From: Pseudolactococcus chungangensis CAU 28 = DSM 22330
Lineage (GTDB): Bacteria; Bacillota; Bacilli; Lactobacillales; Streptococcaceae
Reading direction: 5' to 3'
Assembly: GCF_002441885.1 (NCBI RefSeq)
Contig: NZ_JXJT01000006.1
Coordinates: forward strand, 1 to 64,000
DNA: 64,000 bases
Shown here piece after piece: positions 19,349 through 28,230 of the stretch. The first letter of the stretch is position 1; each line of letters opens with the position of its first letter. The notes under the pieces are model-generated. The model did not search any database and was not told the DNA's origin. It saw nothing but the letters and a program-made list of their open reading frames with translations. Both the position numbers and the translations under genes were made by a program.

Positions 19349-19517
19349 ATGCGATGAGTCGATTTGGAACGCAAGTTCCTTATTTACGCTGAGAGATTCG
19401 GGGCTTAGCCCGTCAAGGATTGATGGAATCTTGTCAAGAAATGTGAACTTTTTGGCACGGCTATTGTAAATAGTTGCTCTGGGGATCCCCTTTGTCTATG
19501 ACAGAGGGGATTTTTTT
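19349..19517 (+). ncRNA. asd-motif RNA
   Basis: A structured stretch between a strong promoter and a strong terminator directly upstream of asd, about 169 nt. It includes the hairpin GGAAC GCAA GTTCC, several further pairings and a G/C-rich closing terminator. Known family: the asd RNA motif of lactic acid bacteria lies before asd, and the Streptococcus pyogenes example was seen as a transcript of about 170 nt. Size and position agree. Assignment rests on context, not on a covariance-model search. Confidence 0.75.
19485..19517 (+). terminator. Terminator of the asd RNA
   Basis: ATCCCCT pairs with AGGGGAT, extended by TGTC/GACA, followed by seven T. Confidence 0.88.
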
Positions 19518-19550
19518 AATCAAAAAAGACTTTCATTTTGATTAAAAACG

Positions 19551-19559
19551 TGATAAAAT
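19551..19559 (+). promoter_or_regulatory. Extended -10 promoter of asd
   Basis: TGATAAAAT 44 bases before the asd start and downstream of the asd RNA terminator, so asd can be transcribed independently. The preceding T/A-rich stretch holds a 13-bp inverted repeat (TTTTTAATCAAAA and its complement). Confidence 0.5.
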
Positions 19560-19603
19560 AGGGCTATTAAAATTTTTTAGAAAATTCAAACGAGGAAACC
19601 CAC

Positions 19604-20686
19604 ATGTCAAAAGAATACGTTGTTGCAGTTGTCGGCGCCACTGGTGCTGTAGGTAGTCGCATGATTGAAATGCTCGAATCATCAACGCTCCCAATCAAAC
19701 AAGTGCGCTTGTTTGCGACCATTCGCTCAGCAGGCAAAGTCTTGACTTTCAAAGGCCAAGACATTACCGTTGAAGAAACAACAGAAAACTCATTTGAAGG
19801 GATTGACATCGCCCTCTTTTCAGCAGGTGGTGGTGTCTCAGCTAAGTTTGCACCCTATGCCGTTAAAGCAGGTGCAGTTGTCGTTGATAATACCTCAAAC
19901 TTCCGCATGAATCCAGATGTGCCACTTGTCGTGCCAGAAGTGAATGCCCATGCGCTAGACGCGCACAATGGTATCATCGCTTGTCCAAACTGCTCTACGA
20001 TTCAAATGATGGTAGCACTCGAGCCTATTCGTCAACAATTTGGTTTGGCACGTATTATCGTGTCAACTTACCAAGCAGTGTCTGGAGCTGGTGCTAAAGC
20101 CATTGCTGAAACAGAACGCGAAATCAAAGAAGTGGTTAATGACAAGGTGGATCCTAAAGACGTTAAGGCAGACATCTTACCAGCTGGTGGCGATAAAAAA
20201 CACTATCCAATTGCTTTTAATGCCTTACCACAAATTGATGTTTTCACTGACAACGACTACACTTATGAAGAAATGAAGATGACCAATGAAACCAAGAAAA
20301 TCATGGCAGATGATAGCATTGCCGTTTCAGCGACTTGTGTTCGGATTCCAGTAATTTTGGCACACTCAGAGTCAGTCTATATCGAAACCAAAGAAGTGGC
20401 ACCGATTGACCAAGTGAAAGCTGCGATTTCAGCTTTCCCAGGTGCAGTTTTGGAAGATGATCCAAGCCAACAAATTTACCCGCAAGCAGTTAATGCTGCT
20501 GGGCATCGGGAAACTTTTGTTGGCCGTATCCGCAAAGATTTGGATGCAGAAAAAGGCATTCATATGTGGGTTGTTTCAGATAACTTGCTCAAAGGAGCAG
20601 CTTGGAACTCAGTTCAAATCGCAGAAACTTTGCATGAGCGTGGTTTAGTTCGCGCAACAGATGACTTGAAATTTGAGTTGAAATAA
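19604..20686 (+). CDS. asd: Aspartate-semialdehyde dehydrogenase
   Basis: A 360-residue NADPH enzyme that reduces aspartyl phosphate to aspartate semialdehyde, the branch point to lysine/cell-wall precursors, threonine and methionine. It has the nucleotide-binding start [18 protein letters not shown], the catalytic cysteine in [16 protein letters not shown], and [19 protein letters not shown] precedes the start. Its pathway partners dapA and metA are also in this window but in separate transcripts. A strong terminator follows. Confidence 0.96.
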   Translation: MSKEYVVAVVGATGAVGSRMIEMLESSTLPIKQVRLFATIRSAGKVLTFKGQDITVEETTENSFEGIDIALFSAGGGVSAKFAPYAVKAGAVVVDNTSNFRMNPDVPLVVPEVNAHALDAHNGIIACPNCSTIQMMVALEPIRQQFGLARIIVSTYQAVSGAGAKAIAETEREIKEVVNDKVDPKDVKADILPAGGDKKHYPIAFNALPQIDVFTDNDYTYEEMKMTNETKKIMADDSIAVSATCVRIPVILAHSESVYIETKEVAPIDQVKAAISAFPGAVLEDDPSQQIYPQAVNAAGHRETFVGRIRKDLDAEKGIHMWVVSDNLLKGAAWNSVQIAETLHERGLVRATDDLKFELK

Positions 20687-20723
20687 TTATAAAAAAGTTG
20701 TTACAAAAGTTTTTTTGAGTAAT

Positions 20724-20764
20724 AATAGGCTATGAACATTTTCGATGTTCATAGCCTATTTTTT
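20724..20764 (+). terminator. Terminator after asd
   Basis: AATAGGCTATGAACAT pairs perfectly with ATGTTCATAGCCTATT around a short loop, followed by T residues. Confidence 0.9.
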
Positions 20765-20821
20765 GTGATTTAATCTGAGCATTTGGCATCCTTTTACGTA
20801 TAGGTAGTAAGGGGAGAGTCA

Positions 20822-23236
20822 ATGAAAAAAATAATGATGAGTCTACTTCTAGGGGTTATGTTAATCGGACAACTATTAGTGGCACATGGACTTGGTGTTG
20901 AAGAAAATCCGTTTTTACAAACGAGCAATGAGAAAATAGTCAAAGTTAATCTAGATGAGACAACTTTGACAGTATTTTTGATTGATACATCACGAACAAT
21001 GAGAGGAAATGGGATTCAAACAACGGTCAATCTCATCAATCGTTTTGCAGCTGAAAGCGATGAAACGATGCTTTCAGTTATCAGCTATGATGATGAGAGT
21101 TAGACAATTATTGAACCGACAAAGGATAGAGGAGTCATTCAAGAAAAGCTCACGACCCTTACTTGTCAGGGCAAAAGTGATTTAACTGCTGGCTTGAAAA
21201 CTGTAGGAAAACTTATAGAAAGCAAGCAATTTACCAAAACGAATCTCATTATTATCAGTGATAATGCCCCGACATCTGGCGAAACATTACAAAAAGGCAC
21301 GTATAAAAGAAAAGATATTTATTCTTATAAGTTTGCCAATGCGGCAGATGATTTTGCAAAAGTGCTGAAATCAGCAAGAGTATCGATCAGAACATTGGCT
21401 TTTATGGATCATGTTGCCAATACGACAAAAGATTTTACCCAACGTTTTTTTGAAAATATTCAAAATGCTGGTTTTGTAGATATTTCGCAAGGTATTGATT
21501 TTTTATTTGAATATATAGAGCCAAATCAAACGCTTTTATCAGGTCAATTTGACTATGGTGTCACCGTTGAAGATCACAAAGGTAAGCGTGATGCTAGCAC
21601 GCAATTTTATTATACAGATGACTATTTTAAACAGTCTAGTTATATAACACAAAGGCAAGGATTGTCCTATAATTCCAGTCTAGCCACCATGTCACTCAAT
21701 CTAGAATTATCAGCTTGGGGAAGCCCGACACAGGCTAACTATCTATTCAAAAGCAATAACGTTAAAGACTTATTAAACAAGCTTGATTTTAAAGAGTTTG
21801 AGGCAAATGACGATTTTAAATTTAAGCCGACCAACGATTCGATTGGTGCAGTACTTGCTAACAAAAAATTAAAAGTTGATCAGGAAGATTATACTCTATT
21901 AGCCCTAGCTATTCGTGGTGGTGGTTACGAGTCCGAGTGGGCGAGTAATGTCACACTAGGAACATCTGGGCAACATCAAGGATTTGACAAAGCGAGTCAA
22001 GATGTTTTAACATTTTTAGATAGCTATGTTATCAAGCACAAGATTCAAGGTAAAATCAAGCTTTGGTTGACGGGCTACAGTCGTGCTGCTGCGACAGCAA
22101 ATTTGGTTGCTGGTAGTTTGAATAATGGCAGAAAAATGCCACAAGTAACACTCAGTCCTGCGGATATGTATGCTTTCTGTTTTGAACCACCTGCAGGGAC
22201 GCTGGATACTTTTGATGCTAAAAAGGACAAACATCATAATGTTGTGAATATCGTGAATTTGAATGATATTGTGACAAAGGTGGCACCAAATGCTGAAAAT
22301 TTTGAATTTGTACGGTATGGCGAAGATACAACATTACCGACTAAAGAAGATGTAGGGGATACACAATATAATTTGCTACGGGACAGAATGTTAAGAGAAC
22401 TAGAACAAATAGAATCTCTGAATGACTATCTTTTAGATGATTTTAAATGGAAAAAGATAAGTCTGACAAACAAGTCTCTGATTGTTAATGATACTAGTAA
22501 AGATGATGTTTTAAATGACTATTTAAAAACTTTTATCAACACTTTTGCAACAGAAGAACTCATGAATCGTGCTTACTATGTCCGTCATCACCAAGAAGAT
22601 TTACGTACTATAATGGCTGCAGTATTAGGGAATACCTCAAATAAAAGGATGGTTTATGGAACAGAAGTACTCAAAATACTGCTGGATTTAAAAGATAATT
22701 TGCCTAAGGATTTAATTTTGAAAAAATCAGCACTTCAAAAATTTGGTCAGCTTATTGGAATTGATGATTTGACAGAATTAAACAGTAGTGCACTTGAACT
22801 TTTGTTAGAGTTTATGATTAAACACCCCAACTTAACCGTCACTTTATTTGAAAATCTTCAAATTATAGGTAACGCTCACCAGCCTGAAATTTGTTTAGCT
22901 TGGTTACGTTCTCAGGATAAAAATTATACAACACCGTTGCCATTACTACAAAATAAAAGGGATGATTCGGATAATTATCGAGTAGAAAAAAAACTATTAT
23001 AAAACTAATATTGTAGTGAATGGTGAACAATATGGCAATATCTTAGGTGGTGGTATGACACCAGAAAATGAAAAGCTGAATTATATGCTATTCCTTTTGA
23101 AAATGGTCAATTTGAAGGTTGGATTAAAGATAATGAACGCATATCTACGGATTTAGCATGTGACTATACAGTGACAGGTGAAAGTACACTTATAGCAAAA
23201 TTTTCAGTAAGGGGTGACAAGAATGATGAAAAATAA
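20822..23236 (+). pseudogene. Secreted vWA-domain/alpha-beta hydrolase protein, interrupted
   Basis: One gene with three lesions. It begins with GGGGAG and a signal peptide (MKKIMMSLLLGVMLIGQLLVAHG), then a vWA-like domain TVFLIDTSRTMRGNG with a MIDAS-type DTSRT. An in-frame TAG at 21101-21103 follows SYDDES, after which the same frame continues (TIIEPTKDRG...GKSDLTAGLKTVG). A second domain is alpha/beta hydrolase-like: IRGGGYESEWASN, then nucleophile motif LTGYSRAAATAN, then NIVNLNDIVTKVAP. The frame stops at 23002 right after an A8 tract; the alternative frame continues NYYKTNIVVNGEQYG, and a compensating shift near 23071-23074 restores ...LYAIPFENGQFEGW...TLIAKFS to a stop at 23236. The protein as read would be truncated; read-through or sequencing error is possible. 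Confidence 0.75.
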
Positions 23237-24327
23237 AAAAAATACTTATGATCATTATTTTGGGATTGGGGATTCTAGCTCTGATTATCTATGGCATACA
23301 AAAAATGGCTATAAAAAGCAAGTTGCCAAGCAAACCCCCGCAAATTCTAAGAGATTTAGCCTATGATTGTGATAAACGTTTAGGTTATACCATTTATATC
23401 CCAGAAAGTGGGAAGTTAGAACCTTATTATGTATTGACAAAAAACTATTATAAACAGGGGAATGTTCTGTTGATGCGGAAATATGTTTTAAATTCGGCAA
23501 TTCCTTACAAACATGAATACAGTACTTCCTATTACGGCAATAGTTTGCCGGATAAATTCATGAATGAAGTATTCATCAAAGAATTTCCAGAAAAATTGCA
23601 AGATGACATACCAGTAACATCTATCAATATTACAGATGAAAACTCTGTTATGTTTCGTAAACATACAGAGGTCATCAAAAGACAGTTTTTCATTTTGCTT
23701 GAAAAAGAGTTAGGTAAAGATTATCCAGTCACTAGTGATGAAATGAAAATAAAATATTTTAGCGATAATAGGCATACTCGCTCACTAGGTAAACTCAAAA
23801 CAGGAGATGTTGTCTCATGGTGGTTAAGGGGTGTTGACTATCATAATCGAGATAATTTTGCAGCAATCGCAAAATATAATGGTTATGCTGAATATGCAGA
23901 GGTTATGTCCCCTATCTATATCCGTCCTAGTTTTTGTTTATCCCCTCATACAAAGATTGTCAAAGAAACTATAGATGGTGAGGCAATCTATGTTCTAAAA
24001 GATTTTCAAGACTTAAATATCAAACCGAATATTTTAGTTGAAAAAGTTGGTCTAAAATATCCAAAGTTACAGGAATATTATGTCAAGCATGATTATGTTG
24101 GTGTTGATGTTGACATCACTAATCCCCAATATGGGGCATATCTAAGCGATAATCCAGTTGTACCTAGAGGCGAAACTATTGTCATCCGTGCTTTGCCCTA
24201 CTCAGATGGTCAATTTGAGGGGTGGTACAGTGGTGATAGGTTAATTTCACCTGAACCGGTACTCACTTATCAAGTAGAAAAAAATGAAACACTTTTAGCT
24301 AAATTTTCGCACAAAATTCCACAATAA
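23223..24327 (+). CDS. Membrane-anchored surface protein, DUF6273-like domain plus InlB-like C-terminal repeat
   Basis: The long frame starts at ATG 23248 (359 residues) with a hydrophobic anchor MIIILGLGILALIIYGI, but no ribosome binding site is there. An AAGGGG-preceded ATG at 23223 reads MMKNKK in another frame and would join it if the A8 tract at 23235-23242 had seven A, giving a normal basic N terminus. The middle (NSLPDKFMNEVFIKEF, LGKLKTGDVVSWWLRGVD, YIRPSFCLSPHTKI) resembles DUF6273 surface domains. The last 70 residues (NPQYGAYL...DGQFEGWYSGDRLIS...ETLLAKFS) match the end of the broken upstream gene. It may bind a surface ligand; function unknown. Confidence 0.65.
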
Positions 24328-24353
24328 TTGGTTAAATTCAATAGAAATAGTAC

Positions 24354-24383
24354 TTTACATTATATTAAACAATATGCTACAAT
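24354..24383 (+). promoter_or_regulatory. Promoter of the lysine riboswitch-dapA transcript
   Basis: TTTACA, 18-bp spacer, TACAAT with extended TGC. Confidence 0.7.
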
Positions 24384-24392
24384 ATAAACTAT

Positions 24393-24614
24393 ATTAGAGG
24401 TTGCAGATACGAAGAATGATAGTCGAGTGGTGGACACGATGACATTATCAGGCGGCGTAGATGCCGAAAGTCAAATTTTACCACAGAAATTTGACTTGGG
24501 GCGTTGGGTTAAATCCCGCGAACTGTCTTTTGTCTATCCAGACAAGAGGTGAGCTAATCAAATGACAATTTGACTAACTTGACAACCTTTAATTTTTATT
24601 AAAGGCTGTTTTTA
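24393..24614 (+). ncRNA. Lysine riboswitch (L-box) with terminator
   Basis: The aptamer shows the L-box landmarks in order: TTAGAGGTTGCAGATACGAAG near the 5' end, CAGGCGGCGTAGATGCCGAAAG, a helix AGTCAAATTT/AAATTTGACTT, then GTTGGGTTAAATCCCGCG and AACTGTC closing the core. The expression platform ends in an intrinsic terminator (24582-24614: CCTTTAAT pairing with ATTAAAGG inside ACA/TGT, then T). Lysine binding should terminate transcription before dapA. Assignment is by motif comparison with the Bacillus lysC leader. Confidence 0.85.
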
Positions 24615-24695
24615 TACCCTAAAAACTTTGCTGACGGTCTCATGTCACCTCAAAACCTCAATGAGGTGCTTGCTTATGAAAAGAAAAGAGCGATT

Positions 24696-25574
24696 ATGTC
24701 ATTAGAACAATTAAAAAATGCCCAAATTATTACTGCCTTAGTCACGCCATTTAAAGCAAACGGTGAGATTAACTTTGAGGTCTTACCAAAATTGATTGAA
24801 CATTTGCTTGCGCATCACACACAAGGGATTGTTCTGGCTGGGACAACGGGTGAATCACCCACTTTGACGCATGATGAGGAACTAGAACTTTTCAGAGTGG
24901 TGCAAGAGATTGTAGCAGGACGCGTCCCATTAATCGCAGGTATCGGCACCAATGACACACGAGATTCAGTGATTTTCACGCAAGAAGTCGCAGACTTTGG
25001 CGGTTTTGCAGCAGGTCTTGCAGTCGTGCCTTACTATAATAAACCAAGTCAAGAGGGGCTTTTTCAGCATTTTACTGCTATTGCTGATGCTTCAGACTTA
25101 CCGATTGTGCTTTACAATGTCCCAGGTCGCACCGTCGCACAGCTGACACCTGAAACAAGTCTACGTTTGGCGCAACACCCCAATATCATCGCCATTAAGG
25201 AATGCACGGGCGTTGAAAATCTGACCTATCTGATCGAACAGGCACCTGAAGATTTCCTCATTTATACAGGTGAAGATGGTCTCGCTTTTCATGCCAAAGC
25301 TTTAGGTGCGCATGGCGTCATTTCAGTTGCGGCGCATACTAATGGTGATGACTTTTATGAGATGTTTGAACAACTAGAAAAGGGTGAGATTAAAGCCTCA
25401 GCACGCATACAACGTCAACTCTTACCTAAGATCGATGCTTTATTTTCATTGCCAAGCCCTGCTCCAGTCAAAGCAGTACTCAATCATCAGGGATTTGAAG
25501 TGGGTCCTTTAAGATTGCCACTTGTGGCAGCTACATCTGAAGAAGCCAGTCGCATTATCGAAATTGTTATTTGA
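24696..25574 (+). CDS. dapA: 4-hydroxy-tetrahydrodipicolinate synthase
   Basis: A 292-residue class I aldolase-fold enzyme that condenses pyruvate with aspartate semialdehyde, the first step to lysine and diaminopimelate. It has [29 protein letters not shown], the tyrosine in VLYNVPGRT and the Schiff-base lysine in [16 protein letters not shown] 24696 ([19 protein letters not shown]) is chosen from family alignment; an ATG 54 bases upstream lacks a ribosome binding site. The lysine riboswitch upstream supports the pathway assignment. No other lysine gene is adjacent. Confidence 0.95.
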   Translation: MSLEQLKNAQIITALVTPFKANGEINFEVLPKLIEHLLAHHTQGIVLAGTTGESPTLTHDEELELFRVVQEIVAGRVPLIAGIGTNDTRDSVIFTQEVADFGGFAAGLAVVPYYNKPSQEGLFQHFTAIADASDLPIVLYNVPGRTVAQLTPETSLRLAQHPNIIAIKECTGVENLTYLIEQAPEDFLIYTGEDGLAFHAKALGAHGVISVAAHTNGDDFYEMFEQLEKGEIKASARIQRQLLPKIDALFSLPSPAPVKAVLNHQGFEVGPLRLPLVAATSEEASRIIEIVI

Positions 25575-25599
25575 TATAAACTTGAATAAATGGTACACT
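25571..25599 (+). promoter_or_regulatory. Promoter of rnjB
   Basis: TTGATA overlapping the dapA stop, 17-bp spacer, TACACT with extended TGG. It lies upstream of the 25625-25652 hairpin. Confidence 0.6.
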
Positions 25600-25624
25600 A
25601 ATAGTAAGTGTAACTGTACAAGAT

Positions 25625-25652
25625 AAGTCGGAGCTGCACGGTTCCGGCTTTT
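25625..25652 (+). terminator. Terminator of dapA or attenuator hairpin in the rnjB leader
   Basis: AAGTCGGA pairs with TCCGGCTT (one G-T pair), followed by only four T. The rnjB promoter is upstream, so the hairpin would be part of the rnjB leader as well. Confidence 0.6.
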
Positions 25653-25691
25653 GATTTGCAAAAATATCAATTATTGGAGAAAAAATTATTT

Positions 25692-27410
25692 ATGAGTAAG
25701 ATAAAAATAGCTGCGCTAGGTGGCGTGCGCGAATTTGGTAAAAATATGTATGTCGTTGAAGTTGACGATGTCATTTTTGTTTTGGATGCAGGCTTGAAAT
25801 ACCCAGAAACTGAGATGTTAGGGGTGGATTTTGTCATTCCTGATTTGAGTTATTTGGTGGAAAATGCAGACCGTGTAGCAGGTGTTTTTGTGACACATGG
25901 CCATCCAGACTCTATCGGTGCTTTGCCGTATCTTGTATCTGAAGTTCCGGTTCCTGTTTTCGGTAGCCAATTAACGATTGAATTGGCAAAAATCAGCGTG
26001 AAAAACTTTGATGGTAGCAAGAAGTTTGATGATTTTCATGTTGTTGATGAGTCTACTGAAATTGACTTTGGCACAGCAGTCATCTCATTCTTTGCGACAA
26101 CCCACACGATTCCAGAAAGTCTGGGTATCGTGATTGGCACACAAGACGGGAATATCGTTTATACAGGTGATTTCAAGTTTGACCCAGCAGTTGATGAGGG
26201 CTATAAAACGAATATCAGCCGTTTAGCTGAAATCGGCTCTCAAGGTGTTTTGGCGCTTCTGAGTGAATCAGCTAATGCGCTAACTAATCTCCAACCAGCT
26301 AGCGAATCAGAAATTGCAGACAAGATTTTCGATACCATTGCTGACTGGGAAGGCCGCGTTATCATCGCATCTGTAGCTGGTAACTTGGCACGGATTCAAC
26401 AAGTGATCGACAGTGCCATTAAAGTCGGCCGTCACATTGCATTTACTGGTCATGATTTGGACAGAATCGTTAAAACAGCCAGTGATTTAGGTAAATTGCG
26501 CATTGATGATGAACAAATGATTATCAATCCTAAAGACATCAACAAATACGAAGACCGTGAAATCTTAATTTTGGAAACTGGTCGCATGGGTGAGCCACTT
26601 AAAACCCTTGGTGACATGGCGACAGGCCGTCACCGTGCAGTCAAAATCAAAGATGGCGACCTAGTTTATACAGTGACAAGCCCAACAATTTCTTACGAAA
26701 CAATGGTCGCAAAAACAGAAAACATCGTCTATCGCGCAGGTGGTATCATGAAGATGTTATCAAGCGATTTGACCGTTTCAGGCCACGCTAATTCTCGTGA
26801 CTTACAGTTTTTACTAGATATCTTACGCCCTAAAAACTTAATGCCTGTTCAAGGTGAATACCGCGAGTTACAGGCGCACGCAGAGCGTGCCATGGAAGTG
26901 GGCATTTTACCAGAAAATATCTTCTTGGCAAAACGTGGGGAAGTCATCACTTTCGATGAAAATGGTAATTTAGAACCAAGTGGTGTGATGCCAGCTGAGA
27001 ACGTGATGATTGACGGATCAGGTGTTGGTGATATCGGTAATATCGTCTTACGAGACCGTAAAATACTGAGTGAAGATGGTATCTTTATCGCAGTGATTAC
27101 TATTTCTAAGCATGAGAAAAAAATTATCAGTAAGACAAAAGTTCACACACGTGGGTTTGTCTACGTGAAAAATTCCCGTAATTTGATGAAAGAAGCAGCA
27201 ATCAAAGTAGACGAAAAAGTTAAGACTTACTTGGCAGGCGATAACTTTGATTGGGCTGAAATCAAGTCTGAAATTCGTGATACACTTGGTAAATTCCTAT
27301 ATGATCAGACAAAGCGACGTCCAGTTGTTTTACCGGTCGTCATGGAAGTCCGTCAAAATGATTTCCGTCAAAAACGTCATGGTAAAAATATGAAAAAAGT
27401 TGAAAAATAA
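25692..27410 (+). CDS. rnjB: Ribonuclease J2
   Basis: A 572-residue metallo-beta-lactamase/beta-CASP ribonuclease. The metal motif that reads HxHxDH in active RNase J1 is here THGHPDSIGALPYL, with Ser in place of the last His, and the LSDSTN motif is LSESANALTN. These changes are typical of RNase J2 of Streptococcaceae, which pairs with J1 in mRNA decay and has little activity of its own. The beta-CASP domain includes VSGHANSRDLQFLLDILRPKNLMPVQGEYRE; a C-terminal dimer domain follows. ATG 25692 (MSKIKIAALGG) is used; GGAG is 13-14 nt upstream, slightly far. Confidence 0.88.
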   Translation: MSKIKIAALGGVREFGKNMYVVEVDDVIFVLDAGLKYPETEMLGVDFVIPDLSYLVENADRVAGVFVTHGHPDSIGALPYLVSEVPVPVFGSQLTIELAKISVKNFDGSKKFDDFHVVDESTEIDFGTAVISFFATTHTIPESLGIVIGTQDGNIVYTGDFKFDPAVDEGYKTNISRLAEIGSQGVLALLSESANALTNLQPASESEIADKIFDTIADWEGRVIIASVAGNLARIQQVIDSAIKVGRHIAFTGHDLDRIVKTASDLGKLRIDDEQMIINPKDINKYEDREILILETGRMGEPLKTLGDMATGRHRAVKIKDGDLVYTVTSPTISYETMVAKTENIVYRAGGIMKMLSSDLTVSGHANSRDLQFLLDILRPKNLMPVQGEYRELQAHAERAMEVGILPENIFLAKRGEVITFDENGNLEPSGVMPAENVMIDGSGVGDIGNIVLRDRKILSEDGIFIAVITISKHEKKIISKTKVHTRGFVYVKNSRNLMKEAAIKVDEKVKTYLAGDNFDWAEIKSEIRDTLGKFLYDQTKRRPVVLPVVMEVRQNDFRQKRHGKNMKKVEK

Positions 27411-27414
27411 GGAA

Positions 27415-27449
27415 AAGCAAGACAAGGCATCAGCGAGTCTTGTTTTTTT
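27415..27449 (+). terminator. Terminator after rnjB
   Basis: GCAAGAC pairs with GTCTTG(T), followed by seven T. Confidence 0.75.
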
Positions 27450-27533
27450 GTCTCAGAAAGTTTGAGTTTTAATCGTTCTATTTTGACATGGCAATATCAA
27501 TTTGAGAAAAAGATAGCCAAAACTTTAAAAATT

Positions 27534-27542
27534 TGATATAAT
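27534..27542 (+). promoter_or_regulatory. Extended -10 promoter of pyrR
   Basis: TGATATAAT; the leader with the PyrR site follows. Confidence 0.6.
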
Positions 27543-27548
27543 AATGAC

Positions 27549-27685
27549 AATCAACAACAGAAATAGTTGCCATCCCCTTTGAGTGTGATGGTCTATCAAA
27601 TAAACCTTTAAATCGTCCAGAGAGGCGGCAAGGCAAAATGACTGTTTTTTATCATTTCCCTGCCCAAACTGGCAGGGATTTTTTG
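27549..27685 (+). promoter_or_regulatory. PyrR attenuator of pyrR-pyrP
   Basis: The PyrR-binding loop TCCAGAGAGG (27616-27625) is followed by GCGGCAAGG, then an intrinsic terminator TCCCTGCC/GGCAGGGA (27657-27678) with six T. UMP-loaded PyrR stabilises the anti-antiterminator and so favours termination before pyrR. Confidence 0.9.
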
Positions 27686-27705
27686 TTGAAATTATAGGAG
27701 AGAAT

Positions 27706-28230
27706 ATGTCAAAAACAAAAGAAATCATTGATGATGTGACAATGAAACGTGCGATTACGCGAATCACTTATGAAATTATTGAGCGTAACAAAGAGCTAGA
27801 TAAATTAGTCATTGTTGGGATTAAAACCCGCGGTGTGTATATCGCAAAGCGTATTCAAGAGCGCTTGAAACAGCTAGAAAATATTGACATCCCACTTGGT
27901 GAACTAGATACAAGACCATTCCGTGATGATGAAAAAACAGAAGAAAACACGACAGAAATTCCGGTTTCGATTACTGATCGTGAAATCATCCTAGTTGATG
28001 ATGTTTTGTATACCGGTCGAACAATTCGTGCCGCGATTGATGGGCTTGTTGCCCTTGGTCGACCATCAAAAGTTAGTTTAGCCGTTCTTGTTGACCGTGG
28101 TCACCGTGAGTTACCTATTCGTGCAGATTATGTCGGGAAAAACATTCCAACTGCTCGTGATGAAGCAATTATTGTTCATGTTTCTGAAATTGATGATGCC
28201 GACAGTATTTTGATTAAGAAAGAGGACTAA
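27706..28230 (+). CDS. pyrR: Bifunctional pyr operon regulator / uracil phosphoribosyltransferase
   Basis: A 174-residue PRTase-fold RNA-binding attenuator protein. The PRPP loop is [23 protein letters not shown]; the YKTRG-like segment [15 protein letters not shown] and the basic RNA face ([31 protein letters not shown]) are typical. It binds pyr leader RNAs when UMP is high; three such sites occur in this window. GGAGAG precedes the ATG. It abuts the uracil permease gene, forming pyrR-pyrP. Confidence 0.96.
   Translation: MSKTKEIIDDVTMKRAITRITYEIIERNKELDKLVIVGIKTRGVYIAKRIQERLKQLENIDIPLGELDTRPFRDDEKTEENTTEIPVSITDREIILVDDVLYTGRTIRAAIDGLVALGRPSKVSLAVLVDRGHRELPIRADYVGKNIPTARDEAIIVHVSEIDDADSILIKKED

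Noticed and set aside
19349-19517. Second lysine riboswitch before asd
   Set aside because: It lacks the L-box landmarks (AGAGG-TGC, GCCGAA-G core) that are clear before dapA; length and context fit the asd RNA.
24642-24695. Upstream ATG for dapA
   Set aside because: No ribosome binding site, and the extra 18 residues are not typical of DapA.
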